Shown here: positions 42,919 to 51,563 of the stretch, in pieces
Layout of the letters: each line of letters starts with the position of its first letter
Numbering within the stretch: position 1 is the first letter of the stretch
Assembly: GCA_946480715.1 (NCBI GenBank)
Contig: CAMLKK010000003.1
Coordinates: 121,033 to 185,032, forward strand
Source: an uncultured Bacteriovorax sp.
GTDB lineage: Bacteria; Bdellovibrionota; Bacteriovoracia; Bacteriovoracales; Bacteriovoracaceae
Direction: 5' to 3'
DNA length: 64,000 nt
Notes under the pieces: generated by a model
The model's input: the letters and a program-made list of their open reading frames with translations, nothing else
Databases searched by the model: none
Told to the model about the DNA's origin: nothing
Translations under genes and position numbers: made by a program

Positions 42919-44222
42919 AAAAAACAATATTTCTGATCGTTTTATACCTTCAAACGAGTTTTGCTCAAGCCATGAGTTTAAGCAATAAAAGACAAGAACT
43001 GATAAGTCATTATTCAAATGCCCTTGAAAGAATCTGGCAGATTAGTGAAACAGTCCCACCAGATTTTTATTTTTCTTCACTTGGAGTAAGCCTTTTAAAT
43101 ATTCAGACTGATGATCCAAAACTCAATGTAAAAATTTCAATGGCCGCCGCCAATGTTCTTTATCTCGCAAGTCTCACTTCATTGAACATGGCCAATAGCT
43201 TTTTAAAGCAGCAAGAAAAATGCAATACGGTCTTTGATAAATATAAAAAAACAGTGGAAAACACGTGCACACAGGAAAACTTAATCGAAAAGAATGTTTG
43301 CATAGCTAGAGAGACTGAATGCCAAACTCACTTAAGAGAATACTTCATTCGCTTCGATTCAATGGTTCTTAATCAACAAAACTTTCCAGTGGAGCCTGGA
43401 ATGGATAACGGAACTTCATTTGCGAGTTTATCTGCTCCCTTTTTTCTAGGGCCCATCATGGCAGGAGTGAAAGACAAATGTTCTCGTACAGGCTTTGATT
43501 GGAGTAAGCGCACTGGAGAAGAACTTGAAAAAGCATGTCTGCCAGTCGTGGATGCCCTTAGTAACGATCACATATTCCGTGATGAAGTGTTCGAAGAAAC
43601 AAAGAAGAGAAATGAATTACATTCTTATGCATGTAAAGAAACGCGAATTAACTATCACAAAATTCCGCCAATCATGTATCAAAACTATGGTCAAAATATT
43701 CGAAACACCAATTGCGTCGATCCGCTTTTCATGGGTATTGATATTCCTAAACCAACAGCACTGAAACAAACGCATATGTTTCTTATAAGCAATGAAAGAA
43801 GATCTTTTTATTGGTTACAAATGGCCGAAGAAGCATTTGAGCAAGTGAAGCGAGTTGAAGATTTAAAAAAAGAGAAAGTGCAGATAACAAAACCGATAAA
43901 GATTTCAACTCGATCAAAATGTGTCTCACCAATTTTGGATAAGCAATTTTGCACAAGTTTTTCGCAAAAAATAGATGCAGCTCTCAAGAATCGCGAAGGC
44001 CTGGAATTTCTTTCAGAAACTTTGTCCGACATAAAAAAGTTGGGTGATAACTTAAACTCAAGAAAAGAAATTACTCAATTTGACTTAATAGCGATCGATC
44101 GACTTTCTCAAAATCTTGAGCGAAACAAAAAAAATGCTGAAACTTTAAAAAATGCAGTTCAAGAGCAACTAAGAAAAACTAAATTTGCATTTGATTTTAA
44201 ACGCGAACTCGAAAAAATGTAG
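42915..44222 (+). CDS. exported Cys-containing protein of unknown function
   Basis: Exported protein of 435 residues with a signal peptide MKKTIFLIVLYLQTSFAQA. The first part is helical; cysteines cluster at about 102, 117, 128 and 136 (KCNT, NTCT, NVCI, TECQ) and again later (KCSR, KACLP, YACK, TNCVDP, KCVSP, FCTS), suggesting several disulfides. The C-terminal 100 residues form a charged coiled coil. No family recognised. It overlaps the GNAT gene by four bases, and a strong terminator follows. Confidence 0.78.
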   Translation: MKKTIFLIVLYLQTSFAQAMSLSNKRQELISHYSNALERIWQISETVPPDFYFSSLGVSLLNIQTDDPKLNVKISMAAANVLYLASLTSLNMANSFLKQQEKCNTVFDKYKKTVENTCTQENLIEKNVCIARETECQTHLREYFIRFDSMVLNQQNFPVEPGMDNGTSFASLSAPFFLGPIMAGVKDKCSRTGFDWSKRTGEELEKACLPVVDALSNDHIFRDEVFEETKKRNELHSYACKETRINYHKIPPIMYQNYGQNIRNTNCVDPLFMGIDIPKPTALKQTHMFLISNERRSFYWLQMAEEAFEQVKRVEDLKKEKVQITKPIKISTRSKCVSPILDKQFCTSFSQKIDAALKNREGLEFLSETLSDIKKLGDNLNSRKEITQFDLIAIDRLSQNLERNKKNAETLKNAVQEQLRKTKFAFDFKRELEKM

Positions 44223-44225
44223 AAA

Positions 44226-44256
44226 GGGAGACCAAACGGTCTCCCCACCTTTTTTA
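44226..44256 (+). terminator. Rho-independent terminator
   Basis: Perfect eight-base stem GGGAGACC/GGTCTCCC with AAAC loop, then a run of seven Ts shortly after. Confidence 0.9.
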
Positions 44257-44931
44257 TTCTGCGCTCGATGCGAGAGAATAATCAATTAGTTTGTAATTAA
44301 ATTTCAATTTCATTTTTTCACAAACATAACCAATATTACCTACGGCCTTCACAGTTCCCTGACAATCGATCCACATGAAATAAGTTGAAGTCGCTTTGTA
44401 ATCTACTCCATCTTTTCTATCCGTCGTTTCCATTTTAACAAGATAACCTTTATTCAACATATCGTAGTCTTTGTTATCGTAGTTTCTTTTTCCCCATACA
44501 ATATCAGTGGCTAAATTTTTAATTTCCCTTTTTTCAATTAAATTAACATCGTCTTTAACTAGTTCTGCGAGAGGTTTGATAAGTTTATCCATATCAAAAG
44601 TAGAAACACTTAATAAGTTTGTTGAAGCATAAAGTTTAAATTCAATTTCATCAAACGATGGGTATAGATTGCTCGAAACATTAATGTAGAAAGCTTCGTC
44701 GCCTAGAATTCTTTTCTGTTTCTCGGGATTGATTGTCATGTCTTCATATGTATAGTCGATTGAAGGATCTACAGTTACTGATCTGATAAAGTTCAGTTGG
44801 GGTTGAACATAAAAAGCTTCTTTTTCTTTTTTTAATTCACTCTGCGCTGATTGAGTAATTGCTCCTTTATTAGAAGATCCGCCACAGCTGTAAAGAGAAA
44901 CGAGAACCATGCATGTTAGAAATTTTTTCAT
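44254..44931 (-). CDS. lipoprotein of unknown function
   Basis: Lipoprotein of 225 residues. ATG 44931 has GGAGGT four bases upstream; the TTG at 44943 lies in that site. The type II leader MKKFLTCMVLVSLYSC gives a lipid-bearing Cys16 followed by GGSSNKG. The mature part has Tyr-rich strands (YVQPQLNFIRS, DYTYEDM) and one Cys pair near the C-terminus (DCQG and YVCEK). No family recognised. Single gene. Confidence 0.78.
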   Translation of the reverse strand: MKKFLTCMVLVSLYSCGGSSNKGAITQSAQSELKKEKEAFYVQPQLNFIRSVTVDPSIDYTYEDMTINPEKQKRILGDEAFYINVSSNLYPSFDEIEFKLYASTNLLSVSTFDMDKLIKPLAELVKDDVNLIEKREIKNLATDIVWGKRNYDNKDYDMLNKGYLVKMETTDRKDGVDYKATSTYFMWIDCQGTVKAVGNIGYVCEKMKLKFNYKLIDYSLASSAE

Positions 44932-45037
44932 AAGTACCTCCAAAATTTGATTAACCGTGGAGTGAACATATATTTGAATTTAATATTTTGGATTAAAAGA
45001 GCGTCAAGGGAAGAGATTTAATTCATTTTTGAAATAC

Positions 45038-45069
45038 GAAAAAGGCCCATCTTGTTTTAGACAGGCCTT
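45038..45069 (-). terminator. terminator of the RRM gene
   Basis: Stem with the outer arms AAGGCC/GGCCTT and an imperfect inner part; on the minus strand it is followed by a T run (As at 45038-45043). Confidence 0.75.
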
Positions 45070-45081
45070 GATTGGATTAAA

Positions 45082-45360
45082 TTACCAACGGTTCGAACGA
45101 GAAGTTTTTGGAGCCATTTCTTTAGCTTCAGAAACATTCATATTACGTCCTTCATACTCTGTGCCGTTTAGTTCAGTGATAGCAGAAGCTGCTTCACGAC
45201 TAGAAGACATTTCTACGAAACCAAAACCTTTTGAGCGATTTGTATCGCGGTCGATGATGATTTTAGCTGATTGAACAGTTCCGAATTGTGCAAATTTATC
45301 TGCAAGTGAATCGTTAGTAACATTGTAACCTAAGTTACCTACATAAATTTTTTGAGACAT
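45082..45360 (-). CDS. RRM-type RNA-binding protein
   Basis: Single RNA-recognition motif of 92 residues. RNP2 is KIYVGNLGYN at the N-terminus and RNP1 is KGFGFVEM, both with the aromatic residues that stack on RNA bases. A short Ser/Arg-rich tail (PKTSRSNRW) follows. Small bacterial RRM proteins of this kind often respond to cold or act as RNA chaperones. The 284-base gap 45361-45644 upstream may include a long leader for this gene; it also holds the DoxX promoter. GGGAG precedes the ATG. Confidence 0.93.
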   Translation of the reverse strand: MSQKIYVGNLGYNVTNDSLADKFAQFGTVQSAKIIIDRDTNRSKGFGFVEMSSSREAASAITELNGTEYEGRNMNVSEAKEMAPKTSRSNRW

Positions 45361-45559
45361 AAATACTCCCTATGAACGGCCACAAATATTGTGACGTAAT
45401 TAACGCTAAAAAATATTGGATTTGCTATTAGATTTAGTTGATGAACGAAAGCCGAATAATAAATGAAACATTTAACTTAACAAGTTCACACTACCCCATC
45501 TCGCTCGAAAAGATAGATATATAAAATTTATATTAGAAATCAGCCTTTAATCACTGAGT

Positions 45560-45577
45560 TGACAGAAACAAATGTCA
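45560..45577 (+). promoter_or_regulatory. dyad near the DoxX promoter
   Basis: TGACA-N8-TGTCA, an 18-base inverted repeat that contains most of a TTGACA hexamer at 45559. It lies about 70 bases before the DoxX start and could be the site of the HxlR-family regulator encoded at 46598-47059. No matching -10 box could be fixed. Confidence 0.35.
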
Positions 45578-45644
45578 GATTGCAAAAGAAATTACGTTTT
45601 TAGAAAAGAGTTGATAATTGTTCTGCTAATGGCAAAATTGAATT

Positions 45645-46064
45645 ATGAAAAAACATATTTTTAAAACAACAATCGAAAACAACTTTATTAACGAATTCTC
45701 AATAACTCTTTTGAGAATCATTCCCGCCCTCATGATGGCCTTTCTTCATGGTATGGGTAAAACACCTCCTAGTGAAAAATTCCTGGCAGGAGTTGAAGGT
45801 TTGGGATTCCCAATGCCAGCTTTCTTTGCATGGGCAGCGGCCCTCACGGAGTTTGTTGGTGGATTGTTTCTGGCGATAGGTTTATTAACAAGACCAGCGG
45901 CCCTACTCATGACAATTACAATGGTTGTTGCCGCTTTCGGACGTCACTTAAATGATCCAATGGACGTCAAAGAGATGTCTCTTCTCTATCTCGTGATTGC
46001 TTTGACATTCGCTTGTAGAGGCGCAGGACGTTGGTCAGTAGATAATTTTCTTTCTAAAAAATAG
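45645..46064 (+). CDS. DoxX-family membrane protein
   Basis: Inner-membrane protein of 139 residues with four hydrophobic helices. Typical DoxX features are LLRIIPALMMAFLHGMGK in the first helix, GFPMPAFFAWAAALTEFVGGLFLAIGLLTRPAALLM in the middle and a His-containing loop (FGRHL). DoxX proteins are linked to quinone, thiosulfate or redox stress functions, but most are uncharacterised. It converges with the GreA-like gene, two bases between the stops. An HxlR-type regulator gene lies nearby and may control it. Confidence 0.9.
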   Translation: MKKHIFKTTIENNFINEFSITLLRIIPALMMAFLHGMGKTPPSEKFLAGVEGLGFPMPAFFAWAAALTEFVGGLFLAIGLLTRPAALLMTITMVVAAFGRHLNDPMDVKEMSLLYLVIALTFACRGAGRWSVDNFLSKK

Positions 46065-46066
46065 TT

Positions 46067-46546
46067 TTAAAAAACTTTCATCACTTCATAGCTGCGAGTT
46101 TCTTTTGGAGTTTCGACTTCAAAAGACTCTCCAGCAGAAAGTCCTAAAGCTTCATTCCCGATAGGCGAGAAAACTGAAATGACGAGCATCGCTTGCCCAT
46201 CAATCTGCAGGATACTTCCACCAGAAGTTGAAGAAATAAAATAGTAGCGTTCTTGATCATTACATCTAATGAGTGCAAGTGAGCCTAATTGAATTGTTTG
46301 TGAGGGTGTCTCTGGTAATTCGATATCTTCTAAAAGTTGAATATCAAGTTTTAATTCTTCAACACGTTTGTTCTGCGCGCTTGCAAGATATGAAGCTTCA
46401 ATAGCACGAGTGTCGTACTTCCCTTCTGATTTAAGATCATCTGCAGTTACTAAATCTTTCGTTGATTTAGCCGCAGCTTCAATTTCATGAAGTTCCGTTT
46501 TTAAATTTTGAATGAGAGTACTTAGAATTTTTTTCTTATCGATCAT
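46067..46546 (-). CDS. GreA/GreB-like transcription elongation factor, short form
   Basis: Cytosolic protein of 159 residues. The N-terminal part is a short coiled coil (KILSTLIQNLKTELHEIEAAAK) with EGKYDTRAIEASYLASAQNKR. The C-terminal part has the FKBP-like Gre fold with IQLGSLALIRC, SPIGNEALGLSAGESFEVETP and YEVMKVF. It belongs to the Gre-like group with a modified tip: the acidic residues that trigger RNA cleavage are not clear. The ATG at 46546 matches the family's usual start (M-x-K-K); the frame extends to 46582, 15 bases from the HxlR gene, and that start is also possible. Confidence 0.85.
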   Translation of the reverse strand: MIDKKKILSTLIQNLKTELHEIEAAAKSTKDLVTADDLKSEGKYDTRAIEASYLASAQNKRVEELKLDIQLLEDIELPETPSQTIQLGSLALIRCNDQERYYFISSTSGGSILQIDGQAMLVISVFSPIGNEALGLSAGESFEVETPKETRSYEVMKVF

Positions 46547-46597
46547 GTAGTCAAGAATAGAAGAGTGGATGATGTTAGTCATCCACTCATTTAGAAA

Positions 46598-47059
46598 TTA
46601 GTGAAGATCAGCAGAAGTTTCTTTGCCGTTTTTTTCGTCAAAAACAGTTCTGCTAGATTTAATCGTAGACCAGTTTCCTTCAATCCATTTCACGATTTCA
46701 CGCATAGGATTTAGAATCGAAAGTCCTAGATCTGTGAGTTGATATTCAACTCTTGGTGGAACTTCAGCAAACATCTCACGAGAGATAAGTCCGTCGCGTT
46801 CCAAATTTCTTAGAGTCGCCGTTAGCATTCTTTGAGAGATGTCTGGCATGCTTCTCTTAAGTTCAGAAAAGCGCGCACGCTCCTCTGGCATTCTTGCGAG
46901 CGTAAGGATTAGAAGCACTGACCACTTATCCCCTAAACGGCTTAAAAGCTCTCTTAGAGGGCACACGCCATTCTTCTCTTCCTTCTTTTCTTTATCACAT
47001 GTTCCGCTGAAGAATTGTTTATTTTCAATAATTTCAGCTGCTTCAATTGTTCTTTCCAT
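46598..47059 (-). CDS. HxlR-family transcriptional regulator
   Basis: Winged-helix DNA-binding protein of 153 residues. The family block is unmistakable: NGVCPLRELLSRLGDKWSVLLILTL, FSELKRSMPDISQRMLTATLRNLERDGLI and PPRVEYQLTDLGLSI. The Cys in VCPLRE is in the position used by quinone/aldehyde-sensing members such as YodB and HypR. A 25-residue N-terminal extension contains one more Cys. Two GTTACCT direct repeats (47061-47067, 47072-47078) and a dyad AGAC-ATA-GTCT (47083-47093) lie directly before the start and may be autoregulatory. DoxX is a likely target. Confidence 0.93.
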   Translation of the reverse strand: MERTIEAAEIIENKQFFSGTCDKEKKEEKNGVCPLRELLSRLGDKWSVLLILTLARMPEERARFSELKRSMPDISQRMLTATLRNLERDGLISREMFAEVPPRVEYQLTDLGLSILNPMREIVKWIEGNWSTIKSSRTVFDEKNGKETSADLH

Positions 47060-47150
47060 AGTTACCTCTTGGTTACCTTACTAGACATAGTCTTTAATAG
47101 GGGTCAAGTATACAAAAGTAACTTTGCTTTTAAAAGAGTTTTTTGGAAAT

Positions 47151-47173
47151 AAAAAAGGGGCCTAGTGGCCCCT
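47151..47173 (-). terminator. terminator of the tandem paralog operon
   Basis: GGGGCC/GGCCCC stem with a TAGT loop; on the minus strand a T run follows (As at 47151-47156). It follows the gene ending at 47178. Confidence 0.85.
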
Positions 47174-47177
47174 GAAT

Positions 47178-49250
47178 TTATTTCACTCTTTTGAAGAGTC
47201 TTGGATAACCGGATTTTTGATAGCGGTTTGAAATCAGATCAAAGAGAGAAGTTTCTTTGTCTTTAGTGATGTCGTTTTTTAAATCGTAGTCGTCGATTGA
47301 TGTTCCTTTTGCTCCGGCACCTTTGATTGCCATTAAAGATGCTTTTGAAGCTTCGTCGCCTTCACCAGCAGCTCCGCCTAAATCAGCTCCAGCAAGTCCA
47401 GAAGCCGCCCCAATATCGATCACGCCTGCGTCCATAGGTTTTCCATCAGAGGCTCGAGTTGATTCATCAGTGCTTGCAACTGCAGTTGCTCCTTCATCGC
47501 CCACAGGAATTGAGCCACCATACATTGAACCAAGCATTCCCGCTGCCGACATATTTGATTTTTTTAACTGAGCTCTCATTGAAGCTTCAATCGAATTAGC
47601 AAAATCTCTTTCTTTGCCATCGATATCGATTTTCTTTTTCATCTTGGCATATTTGTCTGTTAAATCTTTTTTCGATTTTGCGAGAGCTGTGCGAACAGCA
47701 TTTGATGTTCCAGCTAATTTACCTGCTTCAGTAATTGTTCCGCGAGTTATTCTCGATTTTCCGTTAAAACCATCGGCCGTTTGAGCGATACTTTTCATCA
47801 TGCTTTGAGATTGTGGACTCATTGTTTTGTAACCAGGATCAGATGTCATTTGCTCTTCGAAACTCTTACACTGATCTTTTCCATCGCCTGTAAAGCATGG
47901 AAGTTTTCCACCAGGTAATCCTGAGACATCAATATCATCAGCTCCATCAGCACCGTTAAATGTTTGTGTGCCGGGTTTTGTTGGAGTAACAGCTGCTCCA
48001 ACGACTGGAGCATTAACAGTCGCGACTCCACCGGGTTGCGTATTCATAAAATTTAATATCGCATCGATCTTTGCAATATTGGCGTCGATTTTTGCAATAA
48101 CGTTGTCTGTAGCAGATGAGGCTGCATAAGTTAAACCTGCTAAAACTCCCCAAACAATGGCTCGATTCATTGGATCGAAAAGAAAACCATCAATAGTTGC
48201 ACCTAATGTCGCTGAAGTTGCGAGAAGATATGAAATGGCCACGCTAGAAGCAATTCCCATAGGACTGAAAAGATTTGCATGAGCTTTTCCGATAATAAAG
48301 TTTGAAATGATCTCGAATAAATGAGTTTGCGTTGAATGAGTTGATTGATAATTTGCAAATTGTGCATACTTTTCTGCACCTAAAAATGGAATGAATGCAG
48401 CTGAAGGAGGAATTGGACAAACGCCTCTTTGAGCTATTTGTAATGCTCGTTTCGTATTACAAGCCGCAACTCCAGGAGCAGCTAGCGGACATAAAGCTGT
48501 CGCACCTGCTTCTTTAGTTGTGTTCGTTGTATCTCCAGTTAAAATTTTTGGAGCTGTTATGGCCGACGGTGGACCGGGCACTTTTGCGAGAGCATCATTT
48601 GCTAGTTCCATCGGTATCGCAGCCATACAACTGACCGCTCCCGCAAAAAAAGGAGGCGCCATTGGTGCAGTATAAATACTGGCCGTAAGTGCTGTTCCTT
48701 TTGCATTACATGCCGATGCACATGTCGTTAATCCAGTCTGGCAGGCAGTTTCAGCAGCTAATTGAGCAGATGATTGTGTGTATGATAATACTGCTGCAGC
48801 AGCAAATGCTACAGCTGCTGCCTGCTGTAGCATTTTTTTAGTTCCAGCAGTTTTTTTAGCTTCTTCATATGATTTTCTTAACTTTTGAAGTGCTTCTATT
48901 TGCTTCTGTTCGATTTTGCCGTCTTTGTCTCTTTTGATCTCAGTCTCAAGATCTTTCATTACTTCTTTCAATTTAAAATAAGCAAGAATTTCTCCTCCCA
49001 CAAAGGCAGCCCCACCAGCAGCAGCGACCATCATGTCTGTAGTGAGTTTACATTTCCATAATCTTTGTGTGAGTACACCAACTGCAGTCATGGTCAATGT
49101 TGCCATGAGATTATTGTCTTTGACTCCGTCTGTTTTAAGCGTTTCCGCCTGAGCTGCTTTGAACATGAGCCCTTGATGACTAATATCCAAAGTCATCAGA
49201 GAACAACTCAAAATCGCGATGAGAAAAGTTTTGTAAATGTGCTTCAACAT
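47178..49250 (-). CDS. large polytopic membrane protein, tandem paralog 2
   Basis: Protein of 690 residues, similar to the product of the gene just upstream (49278-51410). It has an N-terminal leader, hydrophobic Ala/Gly-rich segments (about 50-95, 140-165, 325-385), a Cys-rich loop between them (CQTGLTTCASAC), a charged coiled coil (about 95-140) and a long soluble C-terminal half. The blocks shared with the paralog include MMVAAAGGAAFVGGEI, IDANIAKIDAIL and the C-terminal LFDLISNRYQKSGYPRLF. No family recognised; likely lineage-specific. AGAGG precedes the ATG; 27 bases separate it from the first gene, so they are one operon. Confidence 0.82.
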   Translation of the reverse strand: MLKHIYKTFLIAILSCSLMTLDISHQGLMFKAAQAETLKTDGVKDNNLMATLTMTAVGVLTQRLWKCKLTTDMMVAAAGGAAFVGGEILAYFKLKEVMKDLETEIKRDKDGKIEQKQIEALQKLRKSYEEAKKTAGTKKMLQQAAAVAFAAAAVLSYTQSSAQLAAETACQTGLTTCASACNAKGTALTASIYTAPMAPPFFAGAVSCMAAIPMELANDALAKVPGPPSAITAPKILTGDTTNTTKEAGATALCPLAAPGVAACNTKRALQIAQRGVCPIPPSAAFIPFLGAEKYAQFANYQSTHSTQTHLFEIISNFIIGKAHANLFSPMGIASSVAISYLLATSATLGATIDGFLFDPMNRAIVWGVLAGLTYAASSATDNVIAKIDANIAKIDAILNFMNTQPGGVATVNAPVVGAAVTPTKPGTQTFNGADGADDIDVSGLPGGKLPCFTGDGKDQCKSFEEQMTSDPGYKTMSPQSQSMMKSIAQTADGFNGKSRITRGTITEAGKLAGTSNAVRTALAKSKKDLTDKYAKMKKKIDIDGKERDFANSIEASMRAQLKKSNMSAAGMLGSMYGGSIPVGDEGATAVASTDESTRASDGKPMDAGVIDIGAASGLAGADLGGAAGEGDEASKASLMAIKGAGAKGTSIDDYDLKNDITKDKETSLFDLISNRYQKSGYPRLFKRVK

Positions 49251-49277
49251 ACGTGCCTCTATTTTGCGAGCGAAAAT

Positions 49278-51410
49278 TTATTTTTTAACCGGTTGTTCTT
49301 CTTCGAGTAATTTTGAGTAACCTGATTTTAAGTAGCGGCTACTGATAACTTCAAATATCGATGGACCATTTTCACCGTGGATCTCATTTGTTGAAACATC
49401 ATACTCAGCTGCGGCAGCAGCACCTTCAGCTCCTGCACCTTCTGCTAATTCTGGAGCAGCGGCAAAATCTAAATTTAGATTTTCACCGTCTTCTTTTTTC
49501 TCAGGAGCAATTCCATCTGAACCAATTGATCCTGCCACTGGTGCTTCACCTTTAGTAAGTTTTTCATCTTCAAGTGGTTTTCCTAAACCTGATGCATCCA
49601 TTGGATGACCTCCAAGTGATGCGAGCATCCCCCCAGGCGAGATTCCGTTCTTTTGCATAGAACGTTTTACTGTTGCGGCCATTCCACCTAAGAATTTTCC
49701 AGCTTCTTTATCGAAGTCTGTTTTTTTACCTTTACTAGCATTATTAAATTTCGTTTGTGTCTTCTTAAGAAGTCCATTAACAGCTCCGCGTTTTGCTCCT
49801 AATGATTCTGCTTTACCAAGAGCTGCACCTGAAATTCCATTCTTTCCACTTAAACTATCGCCCAATCCTGCTGTTTCACGAGCAAGAGCTTGCATCGAAG
49901 GCGGAAGTGAACCGAATCCGGCAGACTTCGTGATTGATTCTTCTACTGAAGTACAGTTATCAGTTCCTGAACTTGTGAGACATGGTGATTTTGCTTTTTG
50001 ATCATTTGTATAGAGTTGATTAATTCCTTTACTAGGATCGACTGCTTGAATTTGAACTTGCTGAGGTTTTGCATTCGCTGTTGTTACACCTTTTGCATAA
50101 TCGAGCATCTCTTTTAAGATGGCATCGATCTTAGCAATGTTGCCTTCAAGTTTTTTAATTTGATTATCAGAGGATTTAGCTGCCATGAAAGAAAGTCCAG
50201 CAAGACTTCCAAACACGATAGCTCTGTTACGAGCAACATACATCATAGAATCAATTTGAGTTCCTAATGGGCCACTAATAAGCATGAGAGAAGCAGCAGC
50301 ACCTGCCGCCAATCCAAACATAGGCATCCATCCAGCGTGCGCTGTTGGCATGATAAAATTTGAGACATTATCAAAAAGATTCAATTCTTGTGACTGCCTT
50401 GGTATTTCGACATACTTAGGGGCTGGATACAAAAAATCCAAACTTGCCATTATGTTTGGAAACCCCATTGGCGATTGTTTAATTTTGAGTGCTGCTGCTT
50501 TCATGCAGGCTGGGTTTACAGATGCAGCTACAGCTGCAGCCGTTCCGCCTGGAGCTGCCAAACAGGTTCCTTTCATGATTGCATATTCTGCAGGTTGGTC
50601 TTTCGCTGCGATAACCTTTGATGGCGTTCCTGCAGATGCTTCTCGAGTTGCTTTAGCTGCAAGAACTTGGGTTTCGTAAAGTCCCATTTGAGTATTGCAT
50701 GCCCAACATGCTGCTGCCTCGGAAACACCTACAACCGAAGCTCCAGCTTCGATACATGCTAAAAGTTTTGGCTTAGCCGCAGTTAAAGCTGTTGTACAAG
50801 CCGCATCGGCAGCATTTTCTTGAATCATCATATAAAGTGCCATCGCAGCTGCAGCACCAAACGCAACAGCAGCTGCTGTTTGCATTGTCTTTTTTGTTTT
50901 TGTTGCGGACTTCGCTTCTTCGTATGATTTTTTTAATTTTTGGAAGTATTCAATTTGTTCTTGATTTGGGGCCATCCCCTTTTTCATTTGAACTTCGGCC
51001 GTTTGTTTTTCAAGATCGCCTTTTGCTTTCATGTTCGACATGAGTTCGCCGGCGATGAATGCAGCTCCACCAGCAGCAGCGATCATCACGTCAGTAGTGA
51101 TTGGTTTGTAGTTCATGGCCATACGTGCACCGATTGCACCAACGGCAATACCCGTGATTGAGGCAATCATGTCGTCACTTTTAACACCATCGAGATCGTA
51201 AGTTTTGCTTAAACCTTTTCTTCCATCTTGATCAGTTGTAACAGTTGTTGAAGTTGCAAGCGTTGAACTTTTATCCGGTGCTGATGTTGCTCCAGTTGTA
51301 GTTGTTGTTGGTAGTCCAACTGTATTATTTGTTTGTGAAAGTACAGGTGTGGTGATGAGACCACTTGAGATCACACCAATAAACATTGTTTTAAAAACAT
51401 GCTTAAACAT
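49278..51410 (-). CDS. large polytopic membrane protein, tandem paralog 1
   Basis: Protein of 710 residues and first gene of the pair. Signal peptide MFKHVFKTMFIGVISSGLITTPVLS, then a Thr/Ser-rich stretch. The same hydrophobic blocks as in paralog 2 follow: ITGIAVGAIGARM, VMIAAAGGAAFIAGEL, AAAVAFGAAAAMALYMM and MFGLAAGAAASLMLISG. A Cys-containing loop (LLACIEAG, AACWACN) lies between, and the coiled coil LEGNIAKIDAILKEM follows the last span. The C-terminus IFEVISSRYLKSGYSKLL matches the paralog's. The shared ends suggest interaction surfaces. Function unknown. AAGGAT stands six bases before the ATG. Confidence 0.82.
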   Translation of the reverse strand: MFKHVFKTMFIGVISSGLITTPVLSQTNNTVGLPTTTTTGATSAPDKSSTLATSTTVTTDQDGRKGLSKTYDLDGVKSDDMIASITGIAVGAIGARMAMNYKPITTDVMIAAAGGAAFIAGELMSNMKAKGDLEKQTAEVQMKKGMAPNQEQIEYFQKLKKSYEEAKSATKTKKTMQTAAAVAFGAAAAMALYMMIQENAADAACTTALTAAKPKLLACIEAGASVVGVSEAAACWACNTQMGLYETQVLAAKATREASAGTPSKVIAAKDQPAEYAIMKGTCLAAPGGTAAAVAASVNPACMKAAALKIKQSPMGFPNIMASLDFLYPAPKYVEIPRQSQELNLFDNVSNFIMPTAHAGWMPMFGLAAGAAASLMLISGPLGTQIDSMMYVARNRAIVFGSLAGLSFMAAKSSDNQIKKLEGNIAKIDAILKEMLDYAKGVTTANAKPQQVQIQAVDPSKGINQLYTNDQKAKSPCLTSSGTDNCTSVEESITKSAGFGSLPPSMQALARETAGLGDSLSGKNGISGAALGKAESLGAKRGAVNGLLKKTQTKFNNASKGKKTDFDKEAGKFLGGMAATVKRSMQKNGISPGGMLASLGGHPMDASGLGKPLEDEKLTKGEAPVAGSIGSDGIAPEKKEDGENLNLDFAAAPELAEGAGAEGAAAAAEYDVSTNEIHGENGPSIFEVISSRYLKSGYSKLLEEEQPVKK

Positions 51411-51446
51411 AACTTCATCCTTAGAGTGTTTATGAGACTATTTTAC

Positions 51447-51452
51447 ATTATA
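51447..51452 (-). promoter_or_regulatory. putative -10 box of the tandem paralog operon
   Basis: Perfect TATAAT on the minus strand, about 37 bases before the ATG at 51410. The -35 region (CATCTT at 17 bases) is weak. Confidence 0.5.
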
Positions 51453-51563
51453 GGCCGATAACGCCTTAAAAGATGGATGGTAAGAATGACCCAAACCCAA
51501 TGGTTTCAGTCTGATATCTTATCTAGAGGAGTGAATGAGGGTGCCACGAATTTAGGCCGGTCA

